This document shows positions 58,621 through 64,000 of a stretch of DNA of 64,000 nucleotides, piece after piece. Source of the stretch: Cinnamomum chago (taxonomy: Eukaryota > Streptophyta > Magnoliopsida > Laurales > Lauraceae); assembly GCA_038049695.1 (NCBI GenBank), contig CP142456.1:78391422-78455421 (forward strand), given 5' to 3'. The notes under the pieces were generated by a model. The model made no database searches, had not been told where the DNA came from, and saw only the letters and a list, made by a program, of their open reading frames with translations. A program made the translations under genes and the position numbers. The first letter of the stretch is position 1, and every line of letters starts with the position of its first letter.

Positions 58621-60696
58621 ATGGTGGCTGTGAGAAGATCTGTTGTAGCCTCATTGTACCCAACTGCAACAACAGCAAGAAGAAACGCTGTGCAATATGG
58701 TACGGCCACGGGCATTTCTGATCTTTCTAGTCATCTTGGAGAATCGGATGGCTTTTCTACTCGAACCCAATTCGAGAATTTTGTCAAAAGCCAAAGCAAA
58801 GTAGGCAATCTCAGACTCAATGATGCACTGCACCTGTTCGATAAAATGCTTCGGATGGAACCCAAGCCTTCAGTTGCGACTTTCACTCATCTATTAGGAG
58901 CTATGTCCAAAATGAAATATTTTTCCACAGTGGTTTCTTCTTGTAAGATGATGAATTCGGTTGGAATTCTACCCGACTTGCATACACTCAGCATTCTGCT
59001 CAATTGCTTCTGCCATTTGAAACGGGTCGATCTCGGTTTCGCCACTTTTGGGGGCATCCTTAAAAGAGGTTGCAGACCAAATGTCATAACCTTCACAATT
59101 CTGATTAAAGGGCTTTGTAAAGCTAGTAAGATCAATGAAGCAAGAGAATTCTTTGCGAAAATGGTAGAAATGGGGTGCTTATGTGATGTAATTACATATG
59201 CCACCCTCATAGATGGGCTTTGCAAAGCAGGTAACATTAAAGAGGCTCTTGGGTTGCTCAAGGAAATGGAAGCAAGGAGGCTTGCACCAAACATGGTGGT
59301 GTATAACACAATCATTGATGGTTTATGTAGAAGTGGGTTGATGAGTGAGGCCATGGAACTCTTTTTGGAGATGGTAGAGAAGGGGTACCCATGTGATGTA
59401 TTTTCTTATGGATCTCTCATAAATGGGTTCTGTAAGATAGGAAATAATCGGGCGGCTCTTGGGTTGCTTAGTGAAATGGAGAGGAGAAGATGCGTGCCGA
59501 ATGTAATTGTGTATAACACAGTCATTGACAGTCTCTGCAAAGATGGATTGACAAAAGAAGCCATTGAGATCTTTATGAAAATGTCCAATGGCGGCATTTC
59601 ACCAGATGTTATTACTTATAACTCCTTAATTCATGGCCTTTGTGCTTCAGGGCAATGGAAAGAAGCAAAGAGGATTTTTGATGAAATGTTGGGTTGTGGA
59701 GTCTCACCGGATGTGGTAACATTTAGCATACTGATGGATGGTCTTTGCAAAGAGGGAATGCTAGAAGAAGCGAAAGAAATTTTAGTAGTGATGATTCGAA
59801 TAGGTGAGAAGCCTAATGTGGTTACATATACTACATTGATGAATGGGTATTGTTTGAAAGACCAAACCAACAATGCAGTAAAGCTCTTTGATTCCATGGT
59901 GGACAGGGGTCTTGAGCCAAATGCTATCAGCTACACTGTGCTGATTAATGGGTATTGCAAGTGCGGGAGAATAGATAATGCTATGGGGCTCTTTCACGAA
60001 ATGCATCGTAAGCAGTTGGTGCCAAATCTATTTACTTACAACACTCTTTTAGGTGGATTGTGCAGCACTAATAGAGTAGCGACTGCACAAAAACTCTTTA
60101 GTGAGATGCAAACTCACGGCCCAAGTCCTGACCTTGTTACATACGTAGTATTGTTGGATGGGCTTTTGAAAAAGCAAAGGATTGTGGAGGGATTGAGATT
60201 ATTTCAAATGATGATCGACTCTGGAATCAAACCTAATATTCAAATCATTTCTATCCTTATTGATGGCTTGTGCAAAGATGGAAATCTAGCTGCTGCGGAG
60301 GAAATATTTAATGGCATGTCTACCAATGGCTTTGTGCCCGATGTTGTGACATACAATATAATGATAAATGGGCTTTGTCAAAAGGGACTAATGCAAGATG
60401 CTAGTGACTTGCTGGTGCAGATGGAGAAAAATGGTTATATGCCCAACACTAATACTTTGAATCCAATAATTTGTGGCTTCTGGAAGAGCGGAGAGATAGA
60501 TAAAGCAATGAAATTCCTTCATGTAATGGCTGAGAAAAATGTCATTCCAGATGCACATACTGCCTCTATTGTTGTTGATTTACTTTCAAAGGATGATCGG
60601 CGTGAAGACCGTTTAAAATCTCTTCCTACATTTCCGCGTAAGCCTGGGGTTGGTGATAATTTTACTCCCAACACTGATATCATCTTTAGAGGCTGA
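58621..60696 (+). CDS. P-class PPR protein, restorer-of-fertility-like, 691 aa
   Basis: Sixteen complete 35-aa PPR motifs run from residue 85 to 644, followed by a partial motif and a 30-residue tail. There is no editing (E/DYW) domain. The N-terminus MVAVRRSVVASLYPTATTARR is Arg/Ser/Thr-rich and fits mitochondrial targeting. The same RFL hallmarks as in the neighbouring gene appear (NDALHLFDKML before repeat 1, HLKRVDLGF in repeat 2). The first ATG of the long frame was chosen because it begins the presequence. The gene is intronless. It is a paralog of the minus-strand gene, 1,528 bp away head to head, as is common in RFL clusters. Its likely role is binding one or a few mitochondrial transcripts. 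Confidence 0.93.
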   Translation: MVAVRRSVVASLYPTATTARRNAVQYGTATGISDLSSHLGESDGFSTRTQFENFVKSQSKVGNLRLNDALHLFDKMLRMEPKPSVATFTHLLGAMSKMKYFSTVVSSCKMMNSVGILPDLHTLSILLNCFCHLKRVDLGFATFGGILKRGCRPNVITFTILIKGLCKASKINEAREFFAKMVEMGCLCDVITYATLIDGLCKAGNIKEALGLLKEMEARRLAPNMVVYNTIIDGLCRSGLMSEAMELFLEMVEKGYPCDVFSYGSLINGFCKIGNNRAALGLLSEMERRRCVPNVIVYNTVIDSLCKDGLTKEAIEIFMKMSNGGISPDVITYNSLIHGLCASGQWKEAKRIFDEMLGCGVSPDVVTFSILMDGLCKEGMLEEAKEILVVMIRIGEKPNVVTYTTLMNGYCLKDQTNNAVKLFDSMVDRGLEPNAISYTVLINGYCKCGRIDNAMGLFHEMHRKQLVPNLFTYNTLLGGLCSTNRVATAQKLFSEMQTHGPSPDLVTYVVLLDGLLKKQRIVEGLRLFQMMIDSGIKPNIQIISILIDGLCKDGNLAAAEEIFNGMSTNGFVPDVVTYNIMINGLCQKGLMQDASDLLVQMEKNGYMPNTNTLNPIICGFWKSGEIDKAMKFLHVMAEKNVIPDAHTASIVVDLLSKDDRREDRLKSLPTFPRKPGVGDNFTPNTDIIFRG

Positions 60697-62622
60697 GGCT
60701 TATTTTATTCCCAATGAAGATCTGGGAGAGACTCCACATTATATATGGGAGCTACTTTATAAACAAACTGTACTTTGTAGAGATGTATGTGAATTTACTT
60801 TTATTTTATTTTTTTATAGTGATCATTGTCCCCATCATACACAAATGCAAGACTTGTGGGAGTTGTGGCACAAGAAGAAGGTCAGATCCTCATTCTGTTG
60901 TTGAGAACCTTGTGTTGTGACATCACTTGTTTTTTTCTAATTTAAATGTTTCTTTATATTTGGGTATGGACCAAGTAGATGCAGAATCATGTCGATATCA
61001 TTACTGTGATGTAGTTTGGCTCATTATGATCTAAAGCAGGAGAACCAAGATGGTCCAACACAGAGCTGTAATCGATCTCCAGGCCCTCCCTCTCCCTCAA
61101 AGTGAATTGTTCTAAAATTTTACCCCGATAGAAGTTGGTCCCACATAAAATTGAGCACATTACATTTTTATTCACATACTCAATCTTATAATGGGAACAA
61201 CTCCTATTGGAGTAAAAAAATTCACTTTTAGGGGCTCGGATTCTTAAGATGTGGGCTCTATCCCCTTAGCTCCGCCATTGCATTTACACATAAACCACTG
61301 TTTTTTAGTTATGTTGGCCCTAGAATTGGAACCAGTATTGCTTAAATTTCTATTGATCTAATAACTCGAAGACATTTAGTTTCATTTATTAAATCTGCAT
61401 AAAATATAAGAAAATATCAAAAAATAAATAAATAATTTCCACCTATACATTTGCACTCGTGTGGGGTCCACATTTATGATCTTAACCATTCAACATCCTC
61501 GTATAAAGAAAACTTTAAAATCTCAAGTTTCGTGTTTAGACCCTCAATAATATTGAGAACAATGCAAACCCAAAAACAACTAAATCCATATTAGTTACTC
61601 ATGTGATAATGTTCCTTCCAAAGAAACATGATGATAAACATCACATATGTATATTTTCATGCTCAAAATACAATCGACCCTTTAGTAAGCTCCAATTGAA
61701 CTGAGCCCAACATTGAAAAAAACCTTATATCCCTTTATATCTCAAATGGGTAAAAAGTTTTTTAAAAAGGTATTTTTTGAAAAATGAAAATAAATATCCT
61801 TATATCTTTTTTTCAAATCTTTCTTTAATTAATCATATAAAAGAAATAATCAAGTCTAACCAAAATGGCCTAGTAGGGCTCACGTCAGCTACCTTTATGC
61901 GTGGATGGTTAAAAAAGGGGATTTCAAATGACTAAATAACTAGTTTTATCAAATGGTTATAATCATCAAAATCAAAATCATCCGTTTTCGGAAGAAAAGA
62001 GGATAAGTAAAGACAAAAATAATGTTATTTTTTTCATTTCTCAAAAAATTATGGAGAGGACTTAGATAGAAAAAAATTGTTGAAAACTTTTATAATTTTT
62101 TAAAATATTCAAATCACCTATACTTTATTTTAAAACAAGGCAAAAGCTTGTACCTTTTCGAGATTTTCCCTATCCCAAATATTAGTAAAAGTAATTTTCA
62201 TCTATTAGAATTTTGTAGTTGGGGCCCAGCGATAGATTCCCGTTTCCCACCCTCAATATGACCGTTGAAGTTGAACGACTATCTCTCTCCAAATCAATTT
62301 TAAAATAAATTTTCAAATATGACCGTTGGAAACCCAGGCGTTTCTCAACACCTCAAATATCTCTGAAACCCCCCCTCCATTTCTCCTCACAACAGAACTC
62401 GAACTAAAATCACACGTTTCTCTCCTGCAATTTGGTTTCTTCTCATCTCTCTTCACGCAAAGCAAACTACGAAATCCATCACAAATTCTGTCGCAACACA
62501 CACAAAGCACACCCACCCACTTTCAGAATCCATCAGAAATTCTCCACACAAAAAAACACACGCACAATCAAACAAAGATTTTTCCATTTTCTCTGCAATC
62601 TTTCTTGTTTTAGTTTTCATTC
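60697..62622. other. Spacer between the PPR gene and the membrane-protein gene
   Basis: No gene is supported. Near 61,098-61,227 an imperfect hairpin (AAGTGAATTGTTCT against AAAAATTCACTTTT) looks like a small MITE, related to the 89-bp repeats at 16,628-16,795. A GTTAGCTCCGCCATTG-like hAT terminus lies near 61,267-61,281 without a partner. The last ~330 bp before 62,623 are probably promoter and leader. Confidence 0.55.
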
Positions 62623-63285
62623 ATGGCAGAATACAGAGATGCCCATGTCGTCGAAATCCCAGTCGACGAAGAGCACCAACAGCGAAATCATTCCATACCC
62701 AACAATGCCTCCCTAATCCACCACCACCCATTAATGGAGATCTCCCAGAGCCCTGGCCATCTCTTGCTTCTCAAGCTCTGGCAAAGAGAAGAAGACCTCT
62801 TCGGCCGGAGAATCGCTCTCAAAGAAGCCCGATTGGATTGCATTAAACGCGAGGTCTTCCAATTGTGCTGCTTCTTTTTTGCATTCCATGGATTCCACCT
62901 GACCCTTCTCTTCACCTCCTCAATTCACAGGGAAGAAGGGGCTTGCCGGAAATGGTGGGTCCCATCTTTTCTGTCTCTCTTCACTTCCCTTGTTATAGTC
63001 TCTCTTGTGCAGTTGAAGCTTTTCAGGTACTTTAAGGTTTTGGGGCAGTTGCAGAGGGAGAGGAGCGATAATAGGGCCCTTGGTAGATGTATTCAGGAAT
63101 TGAGAATGAAAGGGGCAAGCTTCGATCTAATGAAGGAGCCGCAGACGGTGAAGAGGATGAAGAGCTCGAGCGTTGAGATCAAATGGAAGCCCAGGAAATG
63201 GTGCTCTGACAATGTTGTTACCATTTGTCTCCTCTGCTTTACGGGTTTGGTTTTCCCTGCTTCCAAATTCATCATATGCAGTTGA
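62623..63285 (+). CDS. Conserved plant membrane protein of unknown function, 220 aa
   Basis: The single-exon gene encodes a soluble N-terminus with a His-rich patch, a charged conserved block SPGHLLLLKLWQREEDLFGRR (residues 43-63), and three hydrophobic segments at about 78-101, 112-135 and 196-218. A basic cytosolic loop between spans 2 and 3 carries LQRERSDNRALGRCIQELR. The C-terminus is hydrophobic and ends in KFIICS. I recall closely similar uncharacterised proteins across seed plants, but no function. There is no signal peptide. The start MAEYRDAH is the first ATG of the frame. Confidence 0.8.
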   Translation: MAEYRDAHVVEIPVDEEHQQRNHSIPNNASLIHHHPLMEISQSPGHLLLLKLWQREEDLFGRRIALKEARLDCIKREVFQLCCFFFAFHGFHLTLLFTSSIHREEGACRKWWVPSFLSLFTSLVIVSLVQLKLFRYFKVLGQLQRERSDNRALGRCIQELRMKGASFDLMKEPQTVKRMKSSSVEIKWKPRKWCSDNVVTICLLCFTGLVFPASKFIICS

Positions 63286-64000
63286 ACTGAGGACTGGTGG
63301 TTTCTTTGAGAAACAAAAAACAAGTGGGTAAGTTGGATCATCTTTTAAATGGAAGATCATAGATTAAGGTAAGAACTAATTGTCATTTGCAGGGCATGTT
63401 TGGTAAGGGTCAGAAATCCACGAGGTGGGTATGTTGGGTCTTTAAATGGAAGATCACAGATTAAAAAGGTAAGAACTTCTCATTTACAGCTTTATTTTGT
63501 TTTACATCACTTGTTGAGGGCATGTCTCTGGCAAGGGTAAGAAATCCACCAGGAATCTGCGGATTTGATGATTCTTTTCTGCCTTCGAAGCAGGGATTCC
63601 TCGCTGACGATTTGTATACTTGGGGATTTTACATTAATATCAATGCATATGGTTGAGAAAAAATTCACAACAGGTTAGGAACGTGCGAGGAAACCTGCTG
63701 GGCTTGAATTCAGTGATAGAAAGCTTGAAGCTCAGACAGGCCCAAGTAATGAGTGCTTGTAATTTTTGTGATTGCCATTGGGATGAAGGGATTTTCATAC
63801 ATGGGAAAAAAAAGAGAGTCCAGTGTGAAGGGTAACATTTTTATCACATTTGACACATGGAGAAAACCATAACCGAAGAGGAGAGAAAAGCTCAATGTTT
63901 CCAAACAAACTTGAATCCTTCCTTTGTCACTCAAGGGTAAGCTTTTAATCAATACACATTTTGTCACAGTTGTCATACAAATGACACGTGGAGAAATCGA
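63286..64000. other. 3' region with degenerate short direct repeats
   Basis: Diverged copies of a motif containing AAATGGAAGATCA and GGTAAGAA occur at about 63,345-63,385 and 63,435-63,475. GGCATGT...GGTAAGAAATCCAC follows near 63,520-63,550. A TCACA...GACAC(A/G)TGGAGAAA motif repeats near 63,845-63,866 and 63,964-63,997. The first part is probably 3' untranslated region; no further gene is seen. Confidence 0.5.

Overview
The window is nuclear DNA of a flowering plant; I cannot name the species. The signs are a spliced mitochondrial metabolic gene, plant-only families (B3 domain, restorer-like PPR proteins), an AT-rich background, and nested plant transposons (Ty1/copia, Ty3/gypsy Tat, hAT, L1-type LINE, tRNA-derived SINE).

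Layout. (1) 1-9,406 is duplicate A of a locus for the E2 subunit of 2-oxoglutarate dehydrogenase (DLST). It lacks exons 1-6 and is a pseudogene. A 2.3 kb solo LTR sits in its 3' flank and a SINE in the region upstream of its first remaining exon. (2) 10,020-15,873 is an incomplete Ty1/copia element holding two unrelated hAT elements, each with a perfect 8-bp target duplication. (3) 17,248-23,702 is duplicate C of the same locus, inverted and older. It is interrupted by a solo LTR (18,394-22,011) of the same family as in A, and that LTR holds an 822-bp hAT element which has captured a piece of a CYP703-type cytochrome P450. (4) 24,180-26,021 is a large foldback with arms of about 595 bp. (5) 26,467-26,934 is a single-exon B3 gene. 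(6) 28,977-39,218 is duplicate B, with the one intact DLST gene: 13 coding exons, 441 aa, minus strand. (7) 42,858-48,339 is an incomplete Ty3/gypsy Tat element between two copies of a 171-174 bp host sequence. (8) 51,600-52,757 is a decayed LINE. (9) 54,582-60,696 is a divergent pair of restorer-of-fertility-like PPR genes of 836 and 691 aa. (10) 62,623-63,285 encodes a conserved plant membrane protein with three predicted membrane spans.

How the genes relate. The intact DLST and the two PPR proteins are all expected in mitochondria (TCA cycle and organelle RNA processing), but nothing here shows they are co-regulated. Most of the interest lies in locus history: three DLST copies whose shared and private insertions order events in time, a captured P450 fragment, variable palindromes inside long LTRs, and an unusual long duplication flanking the gypsy element. 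I saw no CRISPR, operon or prokaryotic feature. All identities and boundaries were read by eye without a database search.
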